NCBI GenBank assembly: GCA_913063265.1
Contig: CAJXZG010000062.1
Coordinates: forward strand, 1-33,633
From: an uncultured Prolixibacteraceae bacterium
GTDB taxonomy: Bacteria; Bacteroidota; Bacteroidia; Bacteroidales; Prolixibacteraceae
Reading direction: 5' to 3'
Length of the DNA: 33,633 nt
Program-made: the position numbers and the translations under genes
In this document: piece after piece, positions 15,456 through 23,307 of the stretch
Layout of the letters: the number at the start of each line of letters is the position of its first letter
How positions within the stretch are numbered: position 1 is the first letter of the stretch
The notes under the pieces: model-generated
Told to the model about the DNA's origin: nothing
The model's database searches: none
The model's input: only the letters and a program-made list of their open reading frames with translations

Positions 15456-16229
15456 ATGAAATATTACGTTTATATATTGCGAAGTCAGGGCTCACATTGA
15501 AAATCTGGTGGATTTTATTTTTGTAATATTTTCTATCAACTACATTAGTTTTATCTTTATTCACGACAGTGTCAAACTAAATTCCTTATCAAAAATTTCC
15601 GGTTCATTGAAACGGTATAACTTCCGTCCGGGAGAATTTATGAGCATTTTAGGTTCATTCTTCGCCGGACGGTTCTTGATTCTTTCCGGTTGCCCAGCGC
15701 TACAAGATTTCGCTCTGCTCCATCTTTAGCACTGGGCTGTTGATTTTCGCCCATTCTGGGCTAAGAATTTTACAGCCCTGAAAGGGCGAAATACAATAAC
15801 CCGGGGCATAGTGACTAAAAGGAACGACGCCCTGGGTAAAATGAACGAAAGACATAAGGCGAAACCGGTGAGTTGATTGAAAATCAAGCCGTCCATTCGC
15901 CGCATAGTATAATCTCGAATCGAGCTTAAATATCGTTTATTGTCAAGTTGTTTAAGACAGATCATTTTTTACTCCACCTAATTTTCAAGGTGAGCCATCA
16001 AAAGGATGGTAGTTTTTTCATCGGCTTCACATCCAATATTGAAAAACGATTATATGAGCATAATCATGGTTCAACACGCTATACTTCAGGTTTGCAACCT
16101 TGGAAACTAGTATACAAAGAAGAATTCTTAACAAAAACAGAGGCACTAAAACGAGAAAAATTTCTTAACAAATAAAGTAATAGAAAATATTATAAAAATC
16201 TGATTGGCAAAAATGAAAGAACAAAATAG
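15456..16229 (+). pseudogene. GIY-YIG pseudogene B, split by an inserted element
   Basis: The first 32 bases encode MKYYVYILRSQ; the frame then enters an inserted element (15488-15997). It resumes after it with KDGSFFIGFTSNIEKRLYEH and the rest of the domain. Removing the insert and one TCA copy restores the GIY-YIG frame until a TAA in place of a glutamine codon (KFLNK-stop at 16173-16175; copy A reads KFLKKQ). The tail matching NERTK-TAG ends at 16229. From 16032 to 16168 it differs from the intact gene by one base in 137, while the 34 bases before this and the tail differ much more. Confidence 0.88.
15488..15997. mobile_element. 510-bp non-autonomous element (MITE-like) with TCA target duplication
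   Basis: The ends are inverted repeats: GGCTCACATTGAAAATCTGG at 15489 matches the reverse complement of 15973-15996 in 21 of 24 positions. A directly repeated TCA flanks it (15485-15487 and 15998-16000), and deletion restores the GIY-YIG reading frame, which proves insertion. The interior has no transposase-length frame. It has a series of hairpins: CCGTCCGG/CCGGACGG (15624, 15665), GCCCAGCGCTA/TAGCACTGGGC (15692, 15727), TTTCGCCC/GGGCGAAA (15745, 15784) with GGGCT/AGCCC nested inside, and ACCCGGGGC/GCCCTGGGT (15799, 15829). A 3-bp TNA duplication occurs in parts of the IS5 family; which transposase moved this element is unknown. Confidence 0.85.
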
Positions 16230-16238
16230 ATAGATTAA

Positions 16239-16295
16239 GTGGTTCAGTTGGTTGGAATGCCGGTCTGTCATCCCGAATACTCGGGATCGTCACCG
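16239..16295 (+). pseudogene. tRNA-Asp pseudogene C
   Basis: The same decayed tRNA-Asp as pseudogene B, including the GATTAA replacement of the acceptor strand, but with only one palindrome (TCCCGAATACTCGGGA, 16271-16286) between GTCA and TCGTCACCG. The shared scar shows that B and C descend from one already broken copy, not from the intact gene independently. Confidence 0.85.
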
Positions 16296-16303
16296 CAAAA
16301 TAA

Positions 16304-16329
16304 AGGTTGCCATTTAAGCAGCCTTTTTT
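16304..16329 (+). terminator. Copy C of the tRNA terminator
   Basis: AGGTTGC, loop CATTTAA, GCAGCCT and six T residues. It is followed by a stub of the GIY-YIG start (ATGAAATATTAG, 16344-16355), where the tandem unit ends. Confidence 0.8.
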
Positions 16330-16352
16330 CTTTTACCCTGGATATGAAATAT

Positions 16353-16643
16353 TAGTTTCATTTTAATTGTAACTGAAAAGGAAAATTCTGTTCTCATTGG
16401 AAATGGTCCCTCAGACGTACTCACAATAAGCTTTTTGCCCGGAACCAATTCAACATTATTTGTATATGAAAGTTCTTTTTTCATCAAATTTGTCTCGAAC
16501 GCAACTTTTGAACCATTCTGAAATGGTTTGGAGGTTTTCAATTTTACTGATTTAATATTTTCGTGTCATTCTATAGCAGGTTCTGGACTTTGGACATAAT
16601 CTGCTATCACTTTCAGTTGTTTGTTTATGGTAATTTTATGCAT
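16353..16643 (-). pseudogene. SRPBCC (START-like) family pseudogene, truncated
   Basis: On the minus strand from ATG at 16643 the frame reads MHKITINKQLKVIADYVQSP, then EPAIE, then TGA, then HENIKSV, KLKTSKPFQNGSKVAFETN, LSYTNNVELVPGKKL and EGPFPMRTEFSF. This follows the SRPBCC/polyketide-cyclase-like pattern, in which a tryptophan is expected where the TGA stands (TGG to TGA). After EFSF homology stops at the border with the tRNA/GIY-YIG unit C, so the C-terminal half is missing. Such proteins bind hydrophobic ligands. Both nonsense and truncation indicate a dead gene, probably damaged when the array expanded. The exact 3' limit is approximate. Confidence 0.7.
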
Positions 16644-16764
16644 ACTTCATCCATTGATTTTCGTATGTTTTGATTCAGTTTAAAGAAACATCCAAAATCC
16701 ACTCTTTTGGCTAATCGCCAATCATTTTTAAACAATCATTAAATTGAACAAGATAAGCTATCGA

Positions 16765-18306
16765 TTAAATATGAGCACCCTCATAAAACAAAGGCGAATC
16801 TGGACCCAAAGGAATTTTAAAGTAAATCCAGATAATTAATAAAATAGTCCATGAAATAAAGAAAATAATGGAGTAGGGAAGCATAGTTGAAATAATGGTT
16901 CCAATCCCCGAATCTTTGTCATATTTTTGAAAGAAAGCAATAATCAGGGCAAAAAAGCTCATCATCGGAGAAATGATGTTGGTTACACTATCGCCAATTC
17001 TAAACACCGCCTGAGATAACTCCGGAGAATATCCCATCAGCATAAATATCGGGATAAAAACAGGTGCAAGAATTGCCCATTTAGCAGAAGCACTTCCCAT
17101 TAACATATTTATAGAGGCAGCGAATAATATAAACAAAACCATTAATACATATATATTAAGGTTTGCGGCCTGTAATGTTTCAGCACCATTGACAGCCAAT
17201 ACAATTCCAAGATTACTGACCTTAAAATAGGCAACAAACTGTGCAGCAAAAAATACCAGTACCAAATAGGTAGCCAGTGTTTTCATACTTTCGGCCATTC
17301 CTTTCATGATATCAGCATCGTTTTTAAACTTTCCCACGGTTAGTCCGTATACAATTCCCATTGCACCAGCGATTACAAACAATAAAGTTACTACACCTCT
17401 TAGCAGGGGTGAGTGAAGCAAAGAACCGTCAACACTTCTTAATACTCCGTTTTCAGGAATTGAACCCAACAACAGCAGAACGGTAAATCCAACAAATACA
17501 AATGTTGCGTTTAATAATCCCTTTTTCTCTTTTTTTGTTAACTTTTCAAGTTTGTCATCATTGTTATCACCATTTTCGAAAGAAGCATTTACAAACCTTG
17601 GGGCAATGATTTTTTCCGTTACCCATGTTCCGGCAGTCGAAATCATAAAAGTTGAAACTATCATAAAATAGTAGTTGGCTGTCGGATTTACGGTGTAATT
17701 TGGATCAATAATTTGTGCTGCTTCCTGCGATAAACCTGCAAGAAGCGGGTCAATGGTTCCCAGAAACAGATTGGCACTAAAACCACCGGAGACACCTGCA
17801 AATGCAGCTGCCATTCCTACTATGGGGTGTCGACCAACTGCCATAAAAATTACGCCCGCCATTGGAATTAGCAACACATATCCAATATCGCTGGCCATGT
17901 TTGACATTATCCCGGCAAAAACCAAAACAAAGGTTAACATTTTCCGGGGAGCCTTTAAAACCAGTAATCGAATTGCAACAGCAATTAATCCACTGCTTTC
18001 AGCAATCCCAATTCCCAGCATAGCTACCAAAACAATTCCAAGAGGAGCAAAGTCAGTGAAATTTTTAACTGTATTATCCAGTATAAAATGCAATCCATCC
18101 ACTGAAAGAAGATTTTTTGTTTGTACAATCTCCCCGGTTGCAGGATGCAAAATTTCCCAACCCAATAAATATCCAATCAATGAGATCACTAATGTTGACA
18201 ATGCCAGCAATAAAAAAAGAGTTGCCGGATGAGGAAGTGCATTTCCACCTCGTTCAACAAGGTTTAAAAATCGCTGCATTAATGAAGTCTTGGTTTTTGT
18301 AGTCAT
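16765..18306 (-). CDS. AbgT-family transporter
   Basis: This 513-aa inner-membrane protein is of the AbgT family (p-aminobenzoyl-glutamate uptake in E. coli; related members export sulfonamides). Family segments are ERGGNALPHPATLF near the N-terminus, NFTDFAPLGIVLVAMLGIGI, MSNMASDIGYVLLIPMAGVI, FAGVSGGFSANLFLGTIDPL and, near the end, MLMGSASAKWAILAPVFIPI and FRIGDSVTNIISPMM. About 11-12 hydrophobic helices and two re-entrant loops fit the solved family structures. An acidic/lysine-rich cytoplasmic loop lies at about 245-260. The length is typical. The gene stands alone, with no abgA/abgB hydrolase beside it; the amidohydrolase operon upstream of the tRNA array is separate and on the other strand. 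The substrate is not decided. Confidence 0.92.
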   Translation of the reverse strand: MTTKTKTSLMQRFLNLVERGGNALPHPATLFLLLALSTLVISLIGYLLGWEILHPATGEIVQTKNLLSVDGLHFILDNTVKNFTDFAPLGIVLVAMLGIGIAESSGLIAVAIRLLVLKAPRKMLTFVLVFAGIMSNMASDIGYVLLIPMAGVIFMAVGRHPIVGMAAAFAGVSGGFSANLFLGTIDPLLAGLSQEAAQIIDPNYTVNPTANYYFMIVSTFMISTAGTWVTEKIIAPRFVNASFENGDNNDDKLEKLTKKEKKGLLNATFVFVGFTVLLLLGSIPENGVLRSVDGSLLHSPLLRGVVTLLFVIAGAMGIVYGLTVGKFKNDADIMKGMAESMKTLATYLVLVFFAAQFVAYFKVSNLGIVLAVNGAETLQAANLNIYVLMVLFILFAASINMLMGSASAKWAILAPVFIPIFMLMGYSPELSQAVFRIGDSVTNIISPMMSFFALIIAFFQKYDKDSGIGTIISTMLPYSIIFFISWTILLIIWIYFKIPLGPDSPLFYEGAHI

Positions 18307-18680
18307 TTTCTGTTTTTATTTTTTATTTTTTTCTTTCTTTTCAATTCTTTAAGAATACAAAATGTTTTTAGTGAAAAAATAAATCACTTTGCCCCGAATA
18401 TATAAAACTAACCTCGATTAGCAACGATTGTTTTAAAGGAAGGGGAAAAATGCATTTTTGTATGCTTGAATCAACTTTCATTTTTATAACCAATTCATTT
18501 AAATTGAGTATTGCATTTGTAAAGAATATTTATTTGTTTTGATATCGAACAGTAAACTAATTTCAGGGATCAAAGTAATTATATTGCTGGCAGTTAATTT
18601 ACTTGTTTTAACTAAACTATAAGTTGGACTTACGTAATTATTCAGATCAAATGTAATCCAACCAATTTGAAACCAAACTT
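18307..18680. other. Intergenic region between divergent genes
   Basis: This 374-bp AT-rich spacer must hold the promoters of the AbgT gene (minus) and of the DUF6057-like gene (plus). I found no exact TAnnTTTG box in a useful place, no palindrome of note and no convincing small gene. A 30-codon frame near 18450 has no supporting features. Confidence 0.5.
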
Positions 18681-20588
18681 ATGGATGCTTTAAAAAGTAT
18701 CAAAAGCGGGAACATTAAAAATGATGTAAACAGGAGTTCAAAGTTTTTGAATTTGAATAATTCATTGATTATTGTTACCATCCTAATTTTATTTTGGATA
18801 GTAGCTTTTTATATACAACCATTTCTTCATTATCATACTCAGCAAATAGCTTTCAATACAGGCGTGGATTTTCTTATAGGATTTTTGGATTCACCGGGCG
18901 GAATTTCAAATTATGTGTCTTTATTTTTGTCCCAGTTTTTTTCGTTTAATCTGCTTGGAAGTATAATCATTGTAATGCTTGTTTCTGCGCAGGGTTTAAT
19001 AGCTGTTAGCCTTGCTGACAGGTTATTTGGCAAATCAAAATTAAGCTTCTTTATTTTTTCTGTTGTTTTGGTTTTTGGTGTAATGGTGTTTTGTGATTAC
19101 CGTTATCCTTTTAAAGCAAGTGTTCAACTTTTATTCGCTTATGTATTTGTATGGATTTATAGTTTTATCAGTACAAAAAGATGGATGGTAAACCTAGTAT
19201 TATGGATAATACTTTCGTTAAGTACTTTTTATGTGGCAAATGATTTGGCATTAATTATTTTTGCTTTTTCCTCCGTTCTAATGGTAATAAATCATAAGCC
19301 CCAAAAGTGGTTAATTATTACCGTTCTTATGTTACTTATTGCTGCAATACTGCCATATTTGTCGTATTTATTTATTTTTCCTTTGAGTCCTTATACGCTT
19401 TATTCAATTACTAAATTAACCCCCCCGGAATCAATATCGTATGTTACATTTTATTTGCTTTATTGTTATTATTTTTTACTTCCGGCAATTATTATATTAT
19501 TGATAATTTCAAAGGAATATAATGCAAGAACCCAACCAAAGGGTGGGAAAGTAACCAAAGGATTTACACCAAATAAGTATACTAAAAGGATAAATCTGTT
19601 TTATGCCTCACAGATAGTTCTTATTCTTCTGATTGGTTTTGTATTATATAAAATCTCAAAAGATGATTTAAGAAAGAAATTGATTTACATTGAATATCAT
19701 GCTGAAAACAGAAACTGGGAAAAAGTGCTTGAGTATGCGGAAAAAACAGGAGATTATAATTTGTTGGTTAATTTTCAGGTAAACAGGGCCTATGCTAATT
19801 TGGGGCAACTATCAGAAAAATTATTTAATTACCCACAACTTTATGGCTCCGGTGGTCTTTTTATCGATAATACTGATTTAAAAGAAAGTTTCTCAATGCA
19901 ATTGAGTGACTTTTATTTCGATTTGGGATTAATGAGTGAGTCTCTTCGTTGGGCATACGAAACACAAACCTTAAATCCGTACAGCCCAAGAGTTTTAAAA
20001 CGTTTGGTTTCGATTTATCTTGTTGATGAGAAATATGAACTTGCTGAAAAATTTTTAAATGTATTGGATAAAAATATACTTTATCGGGAATGGGTAAACC
20101 GATACAGAAAACATATAAAAGATAATTCTCTTAGTAATGCTGATCCGGTTATAGCTGAAAAGCGCAGATTTAATCCACATTATAAAACAGTAAACTATGA
20201 TCCAAGGATGAACTTAAAACTTTTGCTGCTGGCCAATAAAGATAATAAATTGGCGTATGAGTATTATTTGGCATTATCCATATTGGATGTTAATTATTCA
20301 GAGTTTATTACGTATTTAAAGAATTATACCTATTACAACATAAAAACACTACCGGAATCGTGGGAAGAAACCCTGTGTTTGTATATGTATAGAAACGAAA
20401 AACCGGATTTTGTTACTTCTTCAACTATCTCGAGTCAGTGTATTGAAAACTTTAAAGTATTTAATTCAGTAATGAGGAATTTTGATAATAACAGGGAGAA
20501 GGCAAGAAATGCTTTGCAAAGGGATTTTGGTAATACATTTTGGTATTATTTGTTGTATATATACCCAAATACAAAAAACAATATTTAA
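18681..20588 (+). CDS. DUF6057-like polytopic membrane protein with C-terminal helical repeats
   Basis: This 635-aa protein has a polar N-terminus (about 1-28), then about ten hydrophobic segments up to about residue 335 and a soluble C-terminal half (about 340-635). The C-terminal half has paired helices of TPR/HAT character, for example NRNWEKVLEYAEKTGDYNLL, RVLKRLVSIYLVDEKYELAE and a region on output per residue pair like LLLANKDNKLAYEYYLALS. The layout agrees with the DUF6057 family that I associate with Bacteroidota; I am not certain of the family number. The next gene begins directly after its stop codon, so the two are translationally linked. Function is unknown. A membrane platform that displays its TPR-like part to one side, working with the CxxCH lipoprotein, is inference. 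Confidence 0.75.
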   Translation: MDALKSIKSGNIKNDVNRSSKFLNLNNSLIIVTILILFWIVAFYIQPFLHYHTQQIAFNTGVDFLIGFLDSPGGISNYVSLFLSQFFSFNLLGSIIIVMLVSAQGLIAVSLADRLFGKSKLSFFIFSVVLVFGVMVFCDYRYPFKASVQLLFAYVFVWIYSFISTKRWMVNLVLWIILSLSTFYVANDLALIIFAFSSVLMVINHKPQKWLIITVLMLLIAAILPYLSYLFIFPLSPYTLYSITKLTPPESISYVTFYLLYCYYFLLPAIIILLIISKEYNARTQPKGGKVTKGFTPNKYTKRINLFYASQIVLILLIGFVLYKISKDDLRKKLIYIEYHAENRNWEKVLEYAEKTGDYNLLVNFQVNRAYANLGQLSEKLFNYPQLYGSGGLFIDNTDLKESFSMQLSDFYFDLGLMSESLRWAYETQTLNPYSPRVLKRLVSIYLVDEKYELAEKFLNVLDKNILYREWVNRYRKHIKDNSLSNADPVIAEKRRFNPHYKTVNYDPRMNLKLLLLANKDNKLAYEYYLALSILDVNYSEFITYLKNYTYYNIKTLPESWEETLCLYMYRNEKPDFVTSSTISSQCIENFKVFNSVMRNFDNNREKARNALQRDFGNTFWYYLLYIYPNTKNNI

Positions 20589-22112
20589 ATGATAAGTAAA
20601 AATGTGATGAGGAAATATACCGAAATAATATTACTGTTTTTAGTATCCTTTTTTATCTCCTGTAATACTGAAATAAAAGATTATACCGAGATAGCCCGAA
20701 TACCTTCTATATTCCCTGACTACACCAATATTTTAATTCCTCCGAATATTGCACCCTTAAATTTTAAAATTAATGAACCGGGAAGTAAATATGTAGCCCG
20801 GATTTATATTTCAGATAACGAATCTATTGTTGTAAACAGTAATGACCCAAACATAAAGATTAACAATAAAGCATGGCATAAACTACTGGATAAAGGAAAA
20901 GGTAAACGTTATCAAATTGAAATATTTGTAAAATCGGATAAAGGAACATGGCAAAAGTTTAAAACAATAGTTAACAAAATTGCAGACAAGAAAATAGACA
21001 GTCATTTGGCGTACCGCTTGATAAATACGGGTTATGTTCAATGGAACGACCTGGGGATTTATCAGCGAAATCTTGAAAATTTTGACGAAAAGCCAATTCT
21101 TGAAAATAAATCAATAGGCTATGGTTGCATTAATTGTCATTCTTTTGCCAACAACAATCCGGAAAAAATGATGATTCACATTCGGAAAAATCATGGTGGA
21201 ACAATTATTTCAAAAGATAATGGTAAGCTTCAAAAAGTTAATACAAATACACCTTATACACTAAATGCAGGAGCTTATCCAAGCTGGCATCCCAATGGAA
21301 AACATATAGCATATTCAGTGAATAACATTGGACAGTATTTTTGTACAGGAGAAACACGAATTGAAGTAACTGACAGCTATTCGGATTTGATTGTTTATGA
21401 TGTGGAAAATAATCAGGTTATTACATCTCCTAAAGTTTCGACTAAAGATCGTGAAAATCTGCCAATATGGTCTCCCGATGGAAAGTTTATTTATTTTATA
21501 AAAGCCAGGCCGGAAAATCCAAATAATAAGATTGACGTTAAATATGATTTAATGCGAATAGGCTTTGATGTAAATACAAATTCATGGGGAAATGTAGATA
21601 CTTTACTTTTAAGCAGACAAATAAGAAAAAGTATTAGTTTTCCCAAAATTAGTCCCGATGGAAAATTCCTAATGTTTTGTGCAAGCGATAATGGCTACTT
21701 TACAATACATCATCCGCAAACTGATTTGAATATTCTTGAAATAAAATCGGGAAAGATAAAAAGGTTAAATATTAACAGTCCTGAAACAGATAGTTATCAT
21801 AGTTTTTCCAGTACAGGAAATTGGTTTGTATTTAGCAGTAAACGTATGGATGGACTTTTTACCAGGCCATATTTTTCTTATTTGTATGAAAATGGCGTTG
21901 CTTCTAAACCATTTGTATTACCCCAGGAAGATCCTGCATTTTATGAATCGTTTATTAAGAATTACAATATTCCGGAATTAATTACAGGTGAGGTGCCCTA
22001 TTCACAAATTGAGATTCGTGATAAAATTCTTGAAGATCCAATACCTGCAAAAATTCATGAATCTGTAGACACAACTTTTCTAAAAAGACATTTGCAGGCA
22101 ATTAGGAATTAA
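20589..22112 (+). CDS. PD40/TolB-like lipoprotein with a CxxCH haem motif
   Basis: This 507-aa protein has a hydrophobic N-terminus ending in FFISC-NTE (C25), a lipoprotein-type signal. An N-terminal beta-domain (about 35-130) precedes YGCINCHSFANN (C180, C183, H184), a c-type haem attachment motif. The C-terminal half is a beta-propeller with PD40 repeats: YPSWHPNGKHIAYSVN, LPIWSPDGKFIYFIKA, FPKISPDGKFLMFCA and YHSFSSTGNWFVFSS. Such Bacteroidota proteins are often labelled TolB-like or cytochrome-biosynthesis related without experimental proof. The start codon follows the upstream stop with no gap. A single haem next to a propeller would fit redox sensing or electron transfer in the envelope. 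That is inference; whether haem is attached is untested. Confidence 0.82.
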   Translation: MISKNVMRKYTEIILLFLVSFFISCNTEIKDYTEIARIPSIFPDYTNILIPPNIAPLNFKINEPGSKYVARIYISDNESIVVNSNDPNIKINNKAWHKLLDKGKGKRYQIEIFVKSDKGTWQKFKTIVNKIADKKIDSHLAYRLINTGYVQWNDLGIYQRNLENFDEKPILENKSIGYGCINCHSFANNNPEKMMIHIRKNHGGTIISKDNGKLQKVNTNTPYTLNAGAYPSWHPNGKHIAYSVNNIGQYFCTGETRIEVTDSYSDLIVYDVENNQVITSPKVSTKDRENLPIWSPDGKFIYFIKARPENPNNKIDVKYDLMRIGFDVNTNSWGNVDTLLLSRQIRKSISFPKISPDGKFLMFCASDNGYFTIHHPQTDLNILEIKSGKIKRLNINSPETDSYHSFSSTGNWFVFSSKRMDGLFTRPYFSYLYENGVASKPFVLPQEDPAFYESFIKNYNIPELITGEVPYSQIEIRDKILEDPIPAKIHESVDTTFLKRHLQAIRN

Positions 22113-22135
22113 ATGTATTCTCGTTTAATAAAAAT

Positions 22136-22169
22136 AAAACCATTCTTTTAAATTGAAAAGAATGGTTTT
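22136..22169. terminator. Bidirectional terminator between convergent genes
   Basis: AAAACCATTCTTTT (22136-22149), loop AAATTG, and AAAAGAATGGTTTT (22156-22169) make a perfect 14-bp stem with A/T flanks. It can serve both the PD40 gene and argF/arcB. Confidence 0.9.
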
Positions 22170-22198
22170 GAAATTTTTAAATAGTATTAAATTTTGTT

Positions 22199-23197
22199 TT
22201 ATCCCATTGTGGCAACCATTACGGCTTTAATAGTGTGCATCCTGTTTTCTGCCTGATCAAAAACTACCGAAGCTCCACTCTCAAAAACCTCTTCAGTTAC
22301 TTCCATCGATTCAATTCCAAATTTTTGATAGATTTCTTCCCCGATTTTTGTTTCGCGATTATGGAATGCAGGCAGGCAATGTAAAAATTTCACATTTGGA
22401 TTTCCGGTTAGTTCCATTGCTTTTTTATTTACCTGGTATGGCAAAAGCAATTTTATTCTTTCAGCCCAAACTTCATCCGGTTCTCCCATCGAAACCCAAA
22501 CATCTGTATATAAAAAGTCTGCGTCTTTTACCGCCTTTTCAATATTATCTGTTACCAATATTTTACTTCCGGTTTGATTTGCAATTTTATTACATTGTTG
22601 TTGTAATTCCTCCGTTGGCTGATATTCAGTTGGAGCAGCTGCCCTAAAATCCATTCCTAACTTTGCAGCACCAACCATTAACGAATTACCCATATTATTT
22701 CTGGCATCACCCAAATAACAAAACTTTATTTCCGATAAAGGTTTATCAGAATGTTCCTTCATTGTCAGAAAATCGGCGAGAATTTGTGTTGGGTGAAATT
22801 CATTGGTTAGTCCGTTCCAAACAGGAACACCGGCATATTTTCCAAGCTCTTCAACAACATTCTGTCCAAATCCGCGATATTCAATTCCATCGTACATTCT
22901 TCCCAAAACACGTGCTGTATCTTTCATAGATTCTTTTTGCCCAATTTGCGAACCTGAAGGTCCCAGGTAAGTAACTTTAGCTCCCTGGTCGTAAGCCGCA
23001 ACTTCAAAAGCACAACGGGTACGTGTGGAAGCTTTTTCAAAAATCAATGCTATGTTTTTACCGTTAAGCATTGCTTGTTCAGTTCCTGCATATTTAGCCT
23101 TTTTAAGGGATTCGGATAAATCGAGCAAAAAACTTATTTCTTTTGTACTAAAATCGAGAAGTTTCAGGAAGTTTCTGTTTTTTAAATTATAAGCCAT
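22199..23197 (-). CDS. Ornithine carbamoyltransferase (catabolic type)
   Basis: This 332-aa enzyme catalyses carbamoyl phosphate + ornithine to citrulline + phosphate, or the reverse in catabolism. Visible motifs are the carbamoyl-phosphate loop STRTRCAF (57-64), HPTQ (135-138), the ornithine loop DVWVSMGE (232-239) with SMG, and the catalytic cysteine in HCLPAFH (273-279). STRTR and HCLP place it with true ornithine enzymes, not with the acetyl/succinylornithine enzymes common for arginine synthesis in Bacteroides. The close carbamate kinase upstream on the same strand suggests the catabolic form (ArcB). A putrescine carbamoyltransferase cannot be excluded by eye. No arginine deiminase lies in the window. 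Confidence 0.92.
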   Translation of the reverse strand: MAYNLKNRNFLKLLDFSTKEISFLLDLSESLKKAKYAGTEQAMLNGKNIALIFEKASTRTRCAFEVAAYDQGAKVTYLGPSGSQIGQKESMKDTARVLGRMYDGIEYRGFGQNVVEELGKYAGVPVWNGLTNEFHPTQILADFLTMKEHSDKPLSEIKFCYLGDARNNMGNSLMVGAAKLGMDFRAAAPTEYQPTEELQQQCNKIANQTGSKILVTDNIEKAVKDADFLYTDVWVSMGEPDEVWAERIKLLLPYQVNKKAMELTGNPNVKFLHCLPAFHNRETKIGEEIYQKFGIESMEVTEEVFESGASVVFDQAENRMHTIKAVMVATMG

Positions 23198-23223
23198 TTT
23201 TTGTTTGTTATTTTGATTGAAGA

Positions 23224-23307
23224 AAGATTGATTTAAGATTAAAAAAGATTGATTTATCCAGACTATCTGCTCAACCCCTTCAATCTCATTTTAATCCCTT
23301 CAATCTT
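23224..23307 (-). repeat. Imperfect inverted repeat between arcC and the OTC gene
   Basis: The left arm (23224-23252) and the right arm (23279-23307) share AAGATTGA, GATTAAAA and AGATTGA in reverse-complement order, with small internal loops and a 26-base apex. The right arm overlaps the arcC stop codon. On the minus-strand transcript this would be a long stem between the two coding regions, useful for processing, stability or differential expression. Confidence 0.65.

Larger units (their letters stand above)
14937..16355 (+). repeat. Tandem array of tRNA-Asp/terminator/GIY-YIG units
   Basis: Three units follow one another. Unit A (14937 to about 15328) is intact, unit B (15329 to about 16238) is decayed and carries the 510-bp insert, and unit C (16239-16355) is cut off after the first codons of GIY-YIG. 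Matching tRNA positions are 386 bp apart between A and B and 397 bp apart between B and C once the insert and TCA copy are removed. The junction AAAATGAAAGAACAAAATAG followed by ATAGATTAAGTGGTTCAG is the same at both unit borders. The extra tRNA at 14823 precedes the array. Confidence 0.85.

Noticed and set aside
15508..15965. Two overlapping frames (73 and 79 codons, opposite strands) inside the 510-bp element
   Set aside because: No recognisable domain; they run through hairpin stems of the element and are likely chance frames.
17753..18232. 159-codon plus-strand frame opposite the AbgT gene
   Set aside because: It is antisense to a clear transporter gene and shows no domain of its own.
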